Below are positions 27,022 through 37,098 of a stretch of DNA of 64,000 nucleotides, piece by piece (within the stretch, counting starts at the first letter, position 1; every line of letters begins with the position of its first letter). A program made the position numbers and the translations under genes. The stretch lies in NCBI RefSeq assembly GCF_028747645.1, contig NZ_CP118100.1:3038001-3102000 (forward strand). Direction: 5' to 3'. A model generated the notes under the pieces. That model made no database searches. It had not been told where the DNA came from and saw nothing but the letters and a program-made list of their open reading frames with translations. Source of the DNA: Microbacterium esteraromaticum (GTDB lineage: Bacteria > Actinomycetota > Actinomycetes > Actinomycetales > Microbacteriaceae).

Positions 27022-29121
27022 TCACGCGAACAGGTCGTCGAACTCGTCGAGCCGCACTCGCGCGGTGGCCGTCCTCGCCCCGTGCCCCTGCCCCGGGGTG
27101 TCGTGTCCCGCCGCGTCGCCCGGGCTCCCCGCCCGACCGGCCGCGTCGCCCTCGGCCGTATCGACCGTCTGCATCAGCGCCCGGGCCTCGGCCGTGAGAA
27201 AGCGGCTCGGCTTCGCCACCACGTGGCGGGCGAGGAACGACGTGGGATGCGTGGGCAACCGCGCCGGCGCGTACACGTCGAGCGTGTCGCGCGCCCGAGT
27301 GAGTGCCACGTAGAACAGCCGCTGCTCCTCGGCCAGCCCCGATGACGACGACAACGCCATGTCTGACGGCATCGACCCATCGCACGAGCGAATCACGTGC
27401 ACGGCGCTGAACTCGAGCCCCTTGGCCGAGTGGATGGTCGAGAGCGTCACCCAGTCCTCATCGAGATGCGGCTTCTTCGCCCAATCCCCCGCGACGTTCG
27501 TCGGATCGAGGGCCTGCTCGCTCACGAACATCCGCAGATCGGACTGCCGCGCGGCCGCCTCAGCGATGCCATCGACATCCGTCACCCGCCGCTGCCAGTC
27601 AGGGTAGTGCGCACGCAACAGTGGGTCGACGGCACCGCGACAGGCCTCCACGAGCTCGGGCACGGTTGTCGTGGCATCCACCGCGCCCAGCAACGAAAGC
27701 GTCGATGCCAGTCCGGTGCGCGCCTTTGCGGGTGCTGCGGCGACAGCATCCGCCGCGCGGTCGATCCCACCATCGGCGAGGATCCCCGCCAGCGTGCGCG
27801 CCGACACTTTGCCGATGGCGCGATGACGGGTCAGCAGCCGATACCAGGAGACCTCGTCGGCGGGGTTGAGCACCACCCGGAATCCCGCCAGCAGATCGCG
27901 CACGTGCGAGGTCTCGAGGTACCCGATGCCACCGAACTTGTGGAACGGGATACCCCGCACCTTCAGTTCGACTTCCAGCAGCGCGCTGTGCGATCCGGTG
28001 CGCATCAGCACGGCCTGTTCGCGCAGGGGCATGCCGTCGGCGTGGGCCGCGAGAACCCGGTCGGCGACCGTGCGCGCCTCATCATCGGCATTGCGGCAGA
28101 CGACGAGCGCCGGCGCGACGCCTGGATCCGCACGGTCAGCCCGCAGACGCAGCCCCAGGTCGCCGGGACGCACCTCGTTGGCCAGGTCGAGGATCGGCTG
28201 GGTCGAGCGGAAGTTGCGTTCCAACCGCACGACCGTCGCGTCATCGAAGCTCTCGGCGAGCCCCAACAGGTGCCCCGCGCTCGCCCCGCGGAACCCGTAG
28301 ATCGCCTGCGCATCGTCACCGACCACCGTGAGCCCCCGCCCATCGGGGGCAAGGCCGCGCACGATGTCGACCTGCAGGCTGTTGACGTCTTGGTACTCGT
28401 CGACGAGCACCCAGTCCCATCGCGCGCGCAGGCGCGCTCCGACATCGGGGTCGCGCACCAGCGCCCGCCATGCGATGAGCAGGTCGTCGAAGTCGAGCAG
28501 GCCGCGCTCGCGCTTTCGGATGCTGTAGTGCCGCAGCAGAGCGAGCACCGCGTCGGCGTGCTCGAGCGCCCACGGGAACTGCTCGTCGATCACCTGCCGG
28601 GCCGGGGTGCCGGTATTGATCGCCCGCGAACCGATGTCGGCAATGGTGCGCGTGGTCGGCAGGCGCGTGGTCTGCCCGGCCGGCCCTGTGCCGTCGAGGC
28701 CGTGCTCGGAGCGCAGCAGATCGAGCAGATCGATCACGTCGTCGGGGTCGAGCACCGTGACATCGGCCAGCCCCAGGTGCTGCGCATGTTCGGCGATGAT
28801 CCGGTGCGCCACCGCGTGGAAGGTGCCGCCGGCGATCCGCTGCGCCGACTGCGCGTCACCGCACATCGCCGCGGCGCGCGTGATCATCGACGCCGCCGCG
28901 CGCCGCGTGAAGGTGAGCAGCAGCATCCGCTCGGGCGCCACCCCGGCCTGCAACAGGCGGGCCACGCGCGCGGTGAGCACGCGGGTCTTGCCGGTGCCCG
29001 CACCGGCCGCGATCACCAGCGGTCCATCGCCATGCTCGACGGCCTGCAGTTGAGCGGCGTCGAGTCCGGCGAGTGCATCGTTCTCTGTCACACGGGCGAC
29101 GGTACCCGCGGGGTCAGACAC
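27022..29121 (-). CDS. UvrD/PcrA-like ATP-dependent DNA helicase (superfamily 1)
   Basis: A 699-residue helicase. Motifs follow in order: Q motif LDAAQLQAVEHGDGP, Walker A AAGAGTGKT, motif Ia LTFTRRAA, motif II VDEYQDVN, motif III GDDAQAIYGFRGA, motif IV RLERNFRST, motif V LSTIHSAKGLEF, and motif VI FYVALTRARDTL. It unwinds DNA 3' to 5' in repair. At about 700 residues it is near UvrD2-type actinobacterial enzymes but without an obvious HRDC tail. The GTG at 29121 is used; another GTG at 29091 is possible. It is a single gene on the minus strand, following the 83-bp repeat. Confidence 0.92.
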   Translation of the reverse strand: MSDPAGTVARVTENDALAGLDAAQLQAVEHGDGPLVIAAGAGTGKTRVLTARVARLLQAGVAPERMLLLTFTRRAAASMITRAAAMCGDAQSAQRIAGGTFHAVAHRIIAEHAQHLGLADVTVLDPDDVIDLLDLLRSEHGLDGTGPAGQTTRLPTTRTIADIGSRAINTGTPARQVIDEQFPWALEHADAVLALLRHYSIRKRERGLLDFDDLLIAWRALVRDPDVGARLRARWDWVLVDEYQDVNSLQVDIVRGLAPDGRGLTVVGDDAQAIYGFRGASAGHLLGLAESFDDATVVRLERNFRSTQPILDLANEVRPGDLGLRLRADRADPGVAPALVVCRNADDEARTVADRVLAAHADGMPLREQAVLMRTGSHSALLEVELKVRGIPFHKFGGIGYLETSHVRDLLAGFRVVLNPADEVSWYRLLTRHRAIGKVSARTLAGILADGGIDRAADAVAAAPAKARTGLASTLSLLGAVDATTTVPELVEACRGAVDPLLRAHYPDWQRRVTDVDGIAEAAARQSDLRMFVSEQALDPTNVAGDWAKKPHLDEDWVTLSTIHSAKGLEFSAVHVIRSCDGSMPSDMALSSSSGLAEEQRLFYVALTRARDTLDVYAPARLPTHPTSFLARHVVAKPSRFLTAEARALMQTVDTAEGDAAGRAGSPGDAAGHDTPGQGHGARTATARVRLDEFDDLFA

Positions 29122-29194
29122 TCAGCATTGGCCCCCCGGCTCGCGCATTCACCCCAGCCTCCAGCATCCGCCCCCTCCAGCATACGCCCCGCTC

Positions 29195-29277
29195 GCGTCA
29201 CCGAGAACAGGCTCGTTGCCCGGAACAGGCCCTTCTCCGCAGAATCAGCCTGTTCTCACGAACGAGCCTGTTCTCGT
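29195..29277. repeat. 83-bp double-palindrome repeat, copy A
   Basis: An outer perfect 16-bp inverted repeat (arms 29202-29217 and 29261-29276) encloses an inner 8-bp one, GAACAGGC (29223-29230) with GCCTGTTC (29248-29255). It matches 41458-41540 over the full 83 bp with four differences. It lies 38 bases past the stop of the last sulfur-operon gene on the minus strand, so it may act as a terminator or a 3' stabilising structure. The word CCTGTTC or its complement occurs four times in the unit. Confidence 0.85.
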
Positions 29278-29315
29278 ACACGCCTGCCCGGCACGAGAGG
29301 GCACACGGACCCCGC

Positions 29316-30242
29316 TCAATGCGTCGTTGTGACCCCGAGCGTGTCGTGCACGATGACCGCCGCCACCCGCGCCCCGGCACCGGCAGCGACTACGAGTTGT
29401 TGCGGGCCGGGGGCGGCGATGTCGCCCGCGGCGTACAGCCCCGACCGGCTGGTGCGCCCCGACCGATCGACGATCAGATGCCCGTCCTCATCGATATCTG
29501 GCATCACCTCGCGCAGATAGGCGAGCTCGGCGTCCCACTGCGGCTGCACGAAGCCTCCGTCGATCGCGTGGTCGCCGCCGTCGGCGACGCGGATGCCCGT
29601 GATCACGCCCCGTTCGCCGCGCAGCTCGACGATCGGCGAGCGCTCCACCGCGATCCCCTGCGCGATCAGCTCGGCTTCCTCATCGGGCCCGATCACCGCC
29701 GAACCGTGGGTGAACACCGTCAGCCGGGAGGTCCACCGCGCAATCAGCCGTGCCCTGGCGACGAGGTCGGCGCTCTCACCGATCAGCGCCAGACTCTTCT
29801 CGCGCAGGTCCCAGGCGTCACAGGCGACGCAGCTGAACAGGCTCACGCCGTAGAACCCGCGCAGATTGGGCACATCGGGCAGCTGCTCGCGCACTCCGGT
29901 CGCCAGTAGCACGGCCCGCGCGCGCACAACGTCTGTCGGTTCTCGGCGGCCGACCTCGGCGAGGAAGCCGTCGGCGGCGGCCGCGATGCCGAACACACGC
30001 CGCCGGGTGCGGATCACGACGTTCGGATAGCCCGCGAGCTCCTCACGTGCGAGACGGCGCAGCTCGTGTGGCGAGACGCCGTCGCGGGTGAGGAAGCCGT
30101 GCGACACCAGCGTGGCCGCGTTGCGGGGACGATCGGCGTCGATCAGCAGAACGCGCATGAGCGCACGCCCCAGGTTCAGAGCGGCCGATAGCCCGGCCGG
30201 GCCGCCGCCGACGATCAGCACGTCGTACTCGGGATCAGTCAT
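29316..30242 (-). CDS. Thioredoxin reductase-like NAD(P)/FAD oxidoreductase
   Basis: A 308-residue flavoprotein with two Rossmann motifs, [18 protein letters not shown] near the start and a weaker central one ([15 protein letters not shown]), a CVAC redox pair in [13 protein letters not shown], and the FAD-binding [14 protein letters not shown] near the end. The pair is CVAC instead of the usual CATC, so it may not serve standard thioredoxin. As the last gene of the sulfur operon it could recycle the reductant for the APS reductase or for the ferredoxin. The ATG at 30240-30242 overlaps the ferredoxin gene by eight bases. Confidence 0.82.
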   Translation of the reverse strand: MTDPEYDVLIVGGGPAGLSAALNLGRALMRVLLIDADRPRNAATLVSHGFLTRDGVSPHELRRLAREELAGYPNVVIRTRRRVFGIAAAADGFLAEVGRREPTDVVRARAVLLATGVREQLPDVPNLRGFYGVSLFSCVACDAWDLREKSLALIGESADLVARARLIARWTSRLTVFTHGSAVIGPDEEAELIAQGIAVERSPIVELRGERGVITGIRVADGGDHAIDGGFVQPQWDAELAYLREVMPDIDEDGHLIVDRSGRTSRSGLYAAGDIAAPGPQQLVVAAGAGARVAAVIVHDTLGVTTTH

Positions 30243-30582
30243 GGCCCGTCTCCTGCCCGTCGGCTGACTCGGGCAGAGACAACGCCGCCACGACCGGGTG
30301 ATCGAACGCGTACACGCCGACCTTCGCCGCGCCGCCCGGTGAGCCGATCTCGTCAAAGAACTCGACGTTCGCGGAGTAGTAATCGGACCACTCGTCGGGC
30401 ACGTCATCCTCGTAGTAGATCGCCTCGACGGGGCAGACCGGCTCGCAGGCGCCGCAGTCGACGCACTCGTCGGGATGGATGTACAGCGACCGCTCGCCCT
30501 CGTAGATGCAGTCCACCGGGCACTCATCGATGCATGCCCGGTCCTTAACGTCCACACACGGCAGCGCGATCACGTAGGTCAT
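30235..30582 (-). CDS. Ferredoxin, 7Fe-8S type
   Basis: A 115-residue ferredoxin with [17 protein letters not shown] (one Fe-S site with a modified spacing, as in FdxA) followed by [21 protein letters not shown] (a 4Fe-4S site), the pattern of actinobacterial 3Fe-4S/4Fe-4S ferredoxins. It lies between the FprA gene and the thioredoxin reductase-like gene with short overlaps on both sides. The likely job is to carry electrons from FprA to the siroheme sulfite reductase of the same operon. Confidence 0.92.
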   Translation of the reverse strand: MTYVIALPCVDVKDRACIDECPVDCIYEGERSLYIHPDECVDCGACEPVCPVEAIYYEDDVPDEWSDYYSANVEFFDEIGSPGGAAKVGVYAFDHPVVAALSLPESADGQETGHD

Positions 30583-32018
30583 CGGACCAGCACCCCGTCG
30601 CGCGACACCGCCACCTGCTCTTCGCGCGGCACGACCTTGACCCGCTCGCGGGTGTGCACGTGCGATTCGCCGAGCGCCCGCTCGCGGGCATCCAACGCCA
30701 GCCATCCGTCCCACGTCGTGTAGGCGGTCTCGCGCTCGTCGAGCAGGTCGAGCACGTCGCCCGCACGCCCCGGCGCGGCCAGAGAGCCAGCGTTGCCGAG
30801 CACGCCCGCGCCAGCATCCGCGATCAGATTCGTGACGGTCTCGAGGGCATCCGACTTGGTGTGCCCGATCAGCCCCACCGGGCCCCGTTTGATCCACCCG
30901 GTGGCGTACAGCCCCGGCTCGCCGACGACGCGACCGCCCTCATTCGGCACCACGCCGTGCGCCTCGTCGAAGGGCGCACCGACCACTCGCGTGCCGTAGT
31001 AGCCGACGGCACGGTAGACCGCCTGCACGTCGTATTCGCGCACCTCGCCGGTGCGTTCGAGCGCGCCGTCGGCGCCGGCGCGAGTGCGCTCGAATCGGAT
31101 GCCCGAGACTCGCCCCTCACCCTCGATCGCCACGGGAGCATGCCAAAAATGCAGATGCAGCCGGCGCGATGCCGTGCCGGCCGGCCGCCCGCGCCAGCTG
31201 TTCAGGGTGCGCAGCATGACCTTCATCTGATTGTTCGGCGCATCCGCAGGGTCGACGCCCTCGAAGTCCTCGTCGTACAGCACGACGTCGACGCCGGGGA
31301 CCTCGCCGAGTTCGCGCAGCTCGATCGGGGTGAACTTGATGCCGGCGGGACCACGGCGCCCGAACACGTGCACGTCGGCAACGGCCGAGGCCTCGAGCCC
31401 AGCGAGTACGTTGTCGGGAATCTCAGTACTGCGCAGATCCTCGGCATGCTTGGCGAGCACCCGCGCCACATCAAGGGCGACATTGCCATTGCCGATGACG
31501 GCCACCGATCTCGCGTCCAGCGGCCAGGTGCGCGCAACATCGGGATGCCCGTCGAACCACGCAACGAAGTCGGCCGCGCCGTAAGAGCCGGGCAGGTCGA
31601 CACCGGGCACGTCCAGTGCGGCGTCACGGATCGCACCGGTGGCGAGAATGACCGCGTGATAGCGCTCACGCAACTCGTCGAGCGCGATGTCGCGGCCGAC
31701 CTCAACGTTGCCGATGAACCGGATCGTGCGGCGCGCGGCGCCCTCGATCTGGGCGTCGAGCATCTCGTGCAGCGAGTTCACGATGCCCTTGATGCGCGGG
31801 TGGTCGGGCGCGACGCCGTACCGGATGAGGCCGTACGGGGCGGGCAGCGATTCGAACAGGTCGATCTCGACGCTCTCGATCGGATGCTGCCCTTCGGCCG
31901 CTTCGGGAGCCACATCTCGAAGTGCGTCGACCGCGGTGGCCAGCAGGTTGCCGGCGTAGATGCCGGCGGGACCGGCGCCGACGATCGCGACGCGCAGGGT
32001 CAGAGGAGTGGAGGTCAT
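30579..32018 (-). CDS. fprA: Ferredoxin-NADP reductase, FprA type
   Basis: A 479-residue flavoprotein resembling adrenodoxin reductase and M. tuberculosis FprA. It has the FAD site [19 protein letters not shown], the segment [18 protein letters not shown], the NADP site [17 protein letters not shown] and the late [21 protein letters not shown]. It moves electrons between NADPH and ferredoxin. The gene overlaps the ferredoxin gene by four bases, and 45 bp separate it from cobA, so it is within the sulfur operon. Its place suggests that NADPH powers sulfite reduction through this enzyme and the ferredoxin. Confidence 0.93.
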   Translation of the reverse strand: MTSTPLTLRVAIVGAGPAGIYAGNLLATAVDALRDVAPEAAEGQHPIESVEIDLFESLPAPYGLIRYGVAPDHPRIKGIVNSLHEMLDAQIEGAARRTIRFIGNVEVGRDIALDELRERYHAVILATGAIRDAALDVPGVDLPGSYGAADFVAWFDGHPDVARTWPLDARSVAVIGNGNVALDVARVLAKHAEDLRSTEIPDNVLAGLEASAVADVHVFGRRGPAGIKFTPIELRELGEVPGVDVVLYDEDFEGVDPADAPNNQMKVMLRTLNSWRGRPAGTASRRLHLHFWHAPVAIEGEGRVSGIRFERTRAGADGALERTGEVREYDVQAVYRAVGYYGTRVVGAPFDEAHGVVPNEGGRVVGEPGLYATGWIKRGPVGLIGHTKSDALETVTNLIADAGAGVLGNAGSLAAPGRAGDVLDLLDERETAYTTWDGWLALDARERALGESHVHTRERVKVVPREEQVAVSRDGVLVR

Positions 32019-32063
32019 GGTGTTGGCTTTCTGGGCAAGGCTGGTTCAGCGTGATGAGCGAGT

Positions 32064-32954
32064 TCAGCGGGAGCGAGTGGGTTCAGCGGTGGTCAGCGCG
32101 CTCTCGACGGCCGAGGCGAGACTCGTGTCGACGGCGAGGCCGGCATCGAGGGCATCTGCCCATCGCCGCCTCGGCTTCGCCCGATCGTGCGGCGCCGTCC
32201 GCCGGACGGGTCCCCCGTACGCGGCGTGCGGGCTCAGCCGCACGACCTCGCCGACCACGATCACGGCCGGCGAGCGCACCTGCCGCTGTGCCGCTAGATG
32301 CGCGATCGTGCCGAGGGTGCCGATCGTGACCCGCTCCGCCTCGCCGTAGCCGTCCTCGATGATGGCAACGGGGCAGTCGCGACCGCGGGCACCGGCTGCC
32401 AGCACGTGTGCGGAATGGCCGAGTGTGCTGACCCCCATCAGCAGCACCAGGGTGTGGTCGCCCACTGACCGGGTCAGCATGCCGCCCGCCGCGAGCTGAT
32501 CGTGTGCGCTGACGACCGTGAACGACGCTGCGACACCGCGATGAGTGAGCGGGATGCCCGCGATCGCCGGCACCGAGACGGCGCTGGTGATGCCGGGCAC
32601 CACCTCGACCGGTACCCCTGCCGCTTCGCAGTGCAGCTGCTCCTCACGGCCACGGCCGAACACGAACGGATCGCCGCCCTTGAGTCTGACGACGTGCTCG
32701 CCGCAGAGGGCGCGCTGCACCAGCAGATCGTTGATGCCGTCCTGCGGCACCCGATGGTGACCGGGCAGCTTTCCCACGTCGATCACCTCGGCTGCAAGCA
32801 CGATGCCGTCGTCTGCCAGCTGGGCGAGCACCTGCCGGGCGCCCAGCCGGTCGGCGACAATCACGTCGGCCTTCTCGAGCGCTCGAAGAGCGCGCAGGGT
32901 CAGCAGCCCGGCGTCGCCTGGTCCCGCCCCGACGAGCGTGACATGTCCGGTCAT
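32064..32954 (-). CDS. cobA: Uroporphyrinogen-III C-methyltransferase
   Basis: A 296-residue enzyme that methylates uroporphyrinogen III twice to precorrin-2, the first step to siroheme. Family marks: HVTLVGAGPGDAGLLTLRAL, RLKGGDPFVFGRGREE, VVPGITSAVSVPAIAGIPLTHR and LLMGVS. It is longer than single-domain SUMT by a C-terminal tail with no known domain. The ATG at 32952-32954 overlaps the permease stop by four bases. It supplies the siroheme needed by the sulfite reductase; the following oxidation/ferrochelation may be done by the CbiX-like protein of the same region. Confidence 0.93.
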   Translation of the reverse strand: MTGHVTLVGAGPGDAGLLTLRALRALEKADVIVADRLGARQVLAQLADDGIVLAAEVIDVGKLPGHHRVPQDGINDLLVQRALCGEHVVRLKGGDPFVFGRGREEQLHCEAAGVPVEVVPGITSAVSVPAIAGIPLTHRGVAASFTVVSAHDQLAAGGMLTRSVGDHTLVLLMGVSTLGHSAHVLAAGARGRDCPVAIIEDGYGEAERVTIGTLGTIAHLAAQRQVRSPAVIVVGEVVRLSPHAAYGGPVRRTAPHDRAKPRRRWADALDAGLAVDTSLASAVESALTTAEPTRSR

Positions 32955-33841
32955 CTGGCACCTCCGAGGATGAGGCCGCGCCCGCGCAGCATGCGCCGCT
33001 CGAGGGGCCCGAAGATCACGAGTTCGATCAGGATGCCGATGCCCAGGATCAGGATGATCGTGCCGAGCACGGCGGCGAGGTCGGCGAGTTCGCGGGACTG
33101 CTGCAGCATCGAGCCGAGGCCGAAGCCGATCGAGCCGCCCACAGCGATGATCTCGGCCGCCATCAGCGATCGCCACGAGAAAGCCCACCCCTGCTTGAGG
33201 CCGGCGACATAGCCGGGCAGGGATGCCGGCAACGCGATCTCAGTGGCCAGTTGCCAGCGGCTCGCGCCGAGCACCGTGCCGACCCGGCGCAGCTGCGGCG
33301 GCACCTGGTCGATGCCCGAGAGCAGACCGTTGACGATCGAGGGGATCGCGCCCATCAGGATCACGAAGTAGGCCGTGGCGTCAGAGAGGCCGAACCAGAT
33401 GATCGCAGCCGGCACCCAGGCGACCGAGGGCAGCACCTGCAGGCCCGAGATGAGCGGACCGGCGGCGCGCCGCAGCGGCTTCCACTCCGCAAGTAGCAGT
33501 GCGAGCGGTGTGCCCACGACGATCGCGATGACGAACCCGATCACTCCGCGCTCCAGGCTGGTCGCCACCGCTTCCTGCAACCGGCCGGATGCCCACGCGT
33601 CGCCGAGGGCCGAGACGACCTGCGCGGGGCTGGGCGCTTTGTCAGGGCGCGGGTTCGCGATCGTCACGCACGCCTGCCAGATGCCGAGCAGCGCGAGCAG
33701 CAGGACGATTGGCGGCAGCACCTTCGACAGCACGTCGCGCACGGGCGACGTGCGATCGGTTTGGCCGGACTGCAGCCGGTCGAGGCCGGCCGAGAGCGTG
33801 TCGAGATCGACCTGCTCTGCTATGGCGTTCTCAGGAGGCAT
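32951..33841 (-). CDS. ABC transporter permease, nitrate/sulfonate/taurine type
   Basis: A 296-residue inner-membrane permease with about six helices and the EAA-type loop (TVLGASRWQLATEIALPASLPGYVAGLKQGWAFSW), as in SsuC/TauC. The start at the ATG of 33839-33841 gives MPPENAIAEQ and has GGAG nearby; it overlaps the ATPase gene by 11 bases. It acts with the ATPase and lipoprotein encoded just upstream to bring in sulfonates or a related sulfur source, judged only from family and from the sulfur operon around it. Confidence 0.88.
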   Translation of the reverse strand: MPPENAIAEQVDLDTLSAGLDRLQSGQTDRTSPVRDVLSKVLPPIVLLLALLGIWQACVTIANPRPDKAPSPAQVVSALGDAWASGRLQEAVATSLERGVIGFVIAIVVGTPLALLLAEWKPLRRAAGPLISGLQVLPSVAWVPAAIIWFGLSDATAYFVILMGAIPSIVNGLLSGIDQVPPQLRRVGTVLGASRWQLATEIALPASLPGYVAGLKQGWAFSWRSLMAAEIIAVGGSIGFGLGSMLQQSRELADLAAVLGTIILILGIGILIELVIFGPLERRMLRGRGLILGGAR

Positions 33842-34697
33842 TTCGGGCGATCTCCTTGCGCAGCTCGGCGGTGATCTCTGCGGCCAGCGCCGCCACCTCG
33901 GGGGATTCGATGCGGCGGCCGACGGTGTTGCGGATGCGCCACTCCCCCGCGATGCGACCGGGCCGGCTGGAGAGCAGGATGACCCGCTGCCCCAGCCTGG
34001 CCGCTTCGCGCACGTTGTGGGTGACGAACACGATCGTGCGGCCGGTGGCGCGCCAGACCCGCTCGAGCTCCTCATGCAGCAGATCGCGGGTGATGGCATC
34101 CAGCGCCGCGAAGGGCTCATCCATCAGCAGCACCGGACGGTCCTGCGCCAGCGCCCTCGCGAGCGCGACGCGCTGCCGCATGCCACCGGAGAGCTCGTGC
34201 GGACGCTTCTGTGCCGCCTCGGTGAGGTTCACGGTGCCGAGCAGCCGTTCGGCACCGACCCGACGCTCGCCACGCGGTACCCCGCGCAGTCGCAGCGCCA
34301 GTTCGATGTTCTTGCGGGCCGTGAGCCACGGCATCAGCGCGGCCTCCTGGAACATCACCGCCGCGCCCTTCGCAGAACCCGCACGGTGCGACGGGGTCGC
34401 GGCGAGCTCGACCGTGCCGGCGCTGGCCGCTTCGAGTCCGGCGATGAGGTTCAGCAGCGTTGACTTGCCGCAGCCTGAGGCGCCGAGCAGGCAGACGAAC
34501 TCGCCGGGGGCGATGTCGAGTGAGATGTCGTCGAGCACGACCGGCCCCGTGCCGTACCGCTTGGTGACGTGCGAGACCCGCACGGCGGGAGTGACAACAG
34601 GAGCCAGCGACGGCGCCGGGTCGATGCCGTCGAAGCTCGGCGCCAGTCGGGCGGTGGATGCTGGGGCATCCACACTCTTGGCTGCGAAGGCGCCCAT
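33831..34697 (-). CDS. ABC transporter ATP-binding protein, nitrate/sulfonate/taurine type
   Basis: A 288-residue ATPase with Walker A LGASGCGKST, signature ELSGGMRQRVALARAL, Walker B VLLMDEPFAALD and the H-loop VFVTHNVREAARL, the SsuB/TauB pattern. An N-terminal extension of about 38 residues precedes the domain. It sits between the lipoprotein and permease genes, sharing bases with both, and drives uptake by the complex. Confidence 0.9.
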   Translation of the reverse strand: MGAFAAKSVDAPASTARLAPSFDGIDPAPSLAPVVTPAVRVSHVTKRYGTGPVVLDDISLDIAPGEFVCLLGASGCGKSTLLNLIAGLEAASAGTVELAATPSHRAGSAKGAAVMFQEAALMPWLTARKNIELALRLRGVPRGERRVGAERLLGTVNLTEAAQKRPHELSGGMRQRVALARALAQDRPVLLMDEPFAALDAITRDLLHEELERVWRATGRTIVFVTHNVREAARLGQRVILLSSRPGRIAGEWRIRNTVGRRIESPEVAALAAEITAELRKEIARNAS

Positions 34698-35755
34698 CAG
34701 TCCACGCCCAGCCCGGCTGCCGATACAGCCTCCTGGTCGTCGTCCGCCAGCTGCGCGTTCAACGCCCGCAGGTCGAACAGCCCGTCGATCGACCCTTCCT
34801 TCTGCGTGCCGGCGGCCAGACCGTTCTGCACGAGTCTCTCGAACGTCTCGGCGTGCGGATCGACCGTGAAGGTCACGTTCTGCAGCGCACGGGTCAGTAC
34901 CTCGTCGGACAGGCCCTTGCCCGTGGCCTCCTCCAGCGCGGCGTTGATCACCGCCGGCGCCTGGCCGGCGTTATCGGCGAGCCATTGCACCGAGGCGATG
35001 TGCCCGGCGAGCAGATCGTCGACGGCATCCGGATGCTGCCGCGCGAAGTCCGCGCGCACCAGCAGCACCGTCGTCGGGAACGCGCCATCGTCCCAGAGAT
35101 CCCTCTCATCGACGAGCACCGTCGCACCGGCCTCGACCACAAGCCGCGACACCCACGGCTCGGGCAGCCAGGCGCCGTCGACGCCGCCTTCCTGGAACAG
35201 GGTGAACGTCAGCGCGTTCTCGGTCGGCGTGATGTTCACATCGCCGCCGCCCGAAACGGACGTCGCCAGCCCCTCGTCGGTCAGCCAGCTGCGCAGCGCG
35301 ACATCCTGCGTGTTGCCGAGCTGCGGGGTCGCGATGGTGCTCCCCCTCAGGTCGTCGATGCCCGTGATCTCGTCGTCCACGACCAGCGCCGCACCGCCCG
35401 ATGTCGCCCCGGCGATGATCTTCGCCGACTGCCCGCCCGACTGGATGAACGTGTTGATCGCGGGGTTCGGACCGATGTAGGCGGCATCGATCGCGCCGGC
35501 CGACAGCGCCTCGATCGCGGCCGGGCCGGCCCCCAGCACCTCGGCCTTCAGCTCGACGTCGCCCAGCGCGTCCTGCAGCAGGCCCTCCGAGATGCCGACG
35601 AGTGCCGGCGCGTGGGTCACGTTGGCGAAGTAACCCACGCGCACTTCCGCGAGGTCTGCGCCGTTCTGATCGGCGGATGCTGAGGCACAGCCCGCGAGCA
35701 TCATGACGGCCAGTCCAAGGGCGGTCAGAGCGGTGGTCCTGCGGGTGATCTTCAC
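34697..35755 (-). CDS. ABC transporter substrate-binding lipoprotein (sulfonate/taurine-like)
   Basis: A 352-residue lipoprotein: signal peptide with lipobox LAGC (Cys23), then a type 2 periplasmic binding fold (VRVGYFANVTHAPALVGISEGLLQ, LSAGAIDAAYIGPNPAINTF, DLRGSTIATPQLGNTQDVALRSWL) of the SsuA/NMT1 class. It captures the substrate outside the cell for the ATPase and permease that follow. It begins 41 bp after cysN and belongs to the sulfur operon. Whether it binds alkanesulfonates, taurine or sulfate cannot be read from the sequence. Confidence 0.88.
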   Translation of the reverse strand: MKITRRTTALTALGLAVMMLAGCASASADQNGADLAEVRVGYFANVTHAPALVGISEGLLQDALGDVELKAEVLGAGPAAIEALSAGAIDAAYIGPNPAINTFIQSGGQSAKIIAGATSGGAALVVDDEITGIDDLRGSTIATPQLGNTQDVALRSWLTDEGLATSVSGGGDVNITPTENALTFTLFQEGGVDGAWLPEPWVSRLVVEAGATVLVDERDLWDDGAFPTTVLLVRADFARQHPDAVDDLLAGHIASVQWLADNAGQAPAVINAALEEATGKGLSDEVLTRALQNVTFTVDPHAETFERLVQNGLAAGTQKEGSIDGLFDLRALNAQLADDDQEAVSAAGLGVD

Positions 35756-35796
35756 GGGTTTCGCCTCCTCAGCGTCCGTTGTGCATGTGATTCGGT

Positions 35797-37098
35797 TCAG
35801 TCCACGACGGTCGCGGCGGCGAGCGTCGCACCATCGCCGGGGTGGATCAGCACGAGCGAGCCGTTCGAGCGATCGATGGCATACGGCTCGAGCGGCAGCT
35901 CGGCGGCGAAGCGCAGCCGCACCCGCCCGATCTCGTTCACCGCGATCGATTCGGCCTCAAGATGCGCCAGCGTCTCGAGGTCACGCCGGTCGATCACCTC
36001 GGCTACCAGCGCCTGCACGGTAGCGGTGCCGTGTTTGACGAGTACCTTCGCCCCGACGCTGACGGCGCGCGAGTCGAGCTGGAACAGCTCGACGATGGCT
36101 TCGCGATTGCCCGACGGCACGGTGCCTGCGGCTGAGATGAGCGCCCCGCGCGCAGCATCCACCTCATCCGCGAGCGTCACCGCGACCGACTCGGGCGCGG
36201 TGGCGGCGTCGACCTCGACGCCCGCGGAGAGGATGCTCGTGACGGTCGTCTCATGCCCGCCGGGGAACACCTCGACACGGTCACCGACGCGCACCTCACC
36301 CGACGAGATGCGCCCGGCGAAGCCACGAAAGTCGCGGTACCGCTCGGGGTCATCGATGTCGGGACGCAGCCCGCCCTGCGGGCGCAGCACCAACTGCACC
36401 GGAAGACGGAACGCGGATGCCCGGTGCTCGGCATCCGCCGTGCTCGGCAGCGTCTCGAGCAGCTGCAGCAGGGTGACGCCGTCGTACCAATGGGTGCGCT
36501 CCGAGCGATCGACGATGTTGTCGCCCTCCAGCGCCGAGACAGGGAGCACATGGATGCCCCGCAGCCCCAGCTGCTCGGCGACCCGCTCAGCCTCAAGCTC
36601 GATCTCGCTGAAGCGGTCTTCGTCGAAGCCGATCAGGTCGATCTTGTTCACGGCGATGATCACGTGCGGCACGCGCAGCAGCGACACGACGGCCAGATGC
36701 CGGCGGGTCTGCTCGACCACGCCCTTGCGCGCGTCGACCAGCACGACCACGGCGTCGGCGGTGGCCGACCCGGTGACCATGTTGCGGGTGTACTGCACGT
36801 GACCGGGGCAATCGGCCAGGATGAAGCTGCGCCTGCCCGTCGAGAAGTAGCGGTAGGCGACGTCGATCGTGATGCCCTGCTCGCGCTCGGCCCGCAGTCC
36901 ATCGGTGAGCAGCGCGAAATCGAAGTCGCCGTGAGCAAAGCCGCGCTGGCGGGACGTTGCGGCGACCTGCTCGAGCTGATCGGCGAGGATCGCCTTCGCG
37001 TCGTGCAGCAGGCGACCGACCAGGGTCGATTTCCCGTCGTCGACCGACCCGGCCGTGGCGAAGCGGAACAGTCCGCTACCGGTGGTGTCGGTGGTCAT
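35797..37098 (-). CDS. cysN: Sulfate adenylyltransferase large subunit (GTPase)
   Basis: A 433-residue GTPase of the EF-Tu class that activates CysD for making adenosine 5'-phosphosulfate (APS). It shows the P-loop GSVDDGKSTL, G2/G3 with ITIDVAYRYF and ADCPGH, and NKIDL as G4. There is no CysC kinase domain fused at the end and no separate cysC nearby, so APS seems to be used without a further phosphorylation step. The ATG at 37096-37098 shares its first base with the cysD stop. Confidence 0.95.
   Translation of the reverse strand: MTTDTTGSGLFRFATAGSVDDGKSTLVGRLLHDAKAILADQLEQVAATSRQRGFAHGDFDFALLTDGLRAEREQGITIDVAYRYFSTGRRSFILADCPGHVQYTRNMVTGSATADAVVVLVDARKGVVEQTRRHLAVVSLLRVPHVIIAVNKIDLIGFDEDRFSEIELEAERVAEQLGLRGIHVLPVSALEGDNIVDRSERTHWYDGVTLLQLLETLPSTADAEHRASAFRLPVQLVLRPQGGLRPDIDDPERYRDFRGFAGRISSGEVRVGDRVEVFPGGHETTVTSILSAGVEVDAATAPESVAVTLADEVDAARGALISAAGTVPSGNREAIVELFQLDSRAVSVGAKVLVKHGTATVQALVAEVIDRRDLETLAHLEAESIAVNEIGRVRLRFAAELPLEPYAIDRSNGSLVLIHPGDGATLAAATVVD

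Noticed and set aside
27397..29520. A 707-codon plus-strand frame opposite the helicase
   Set aside because: The minus-strand product has all helicase motifs in order; this one has none.
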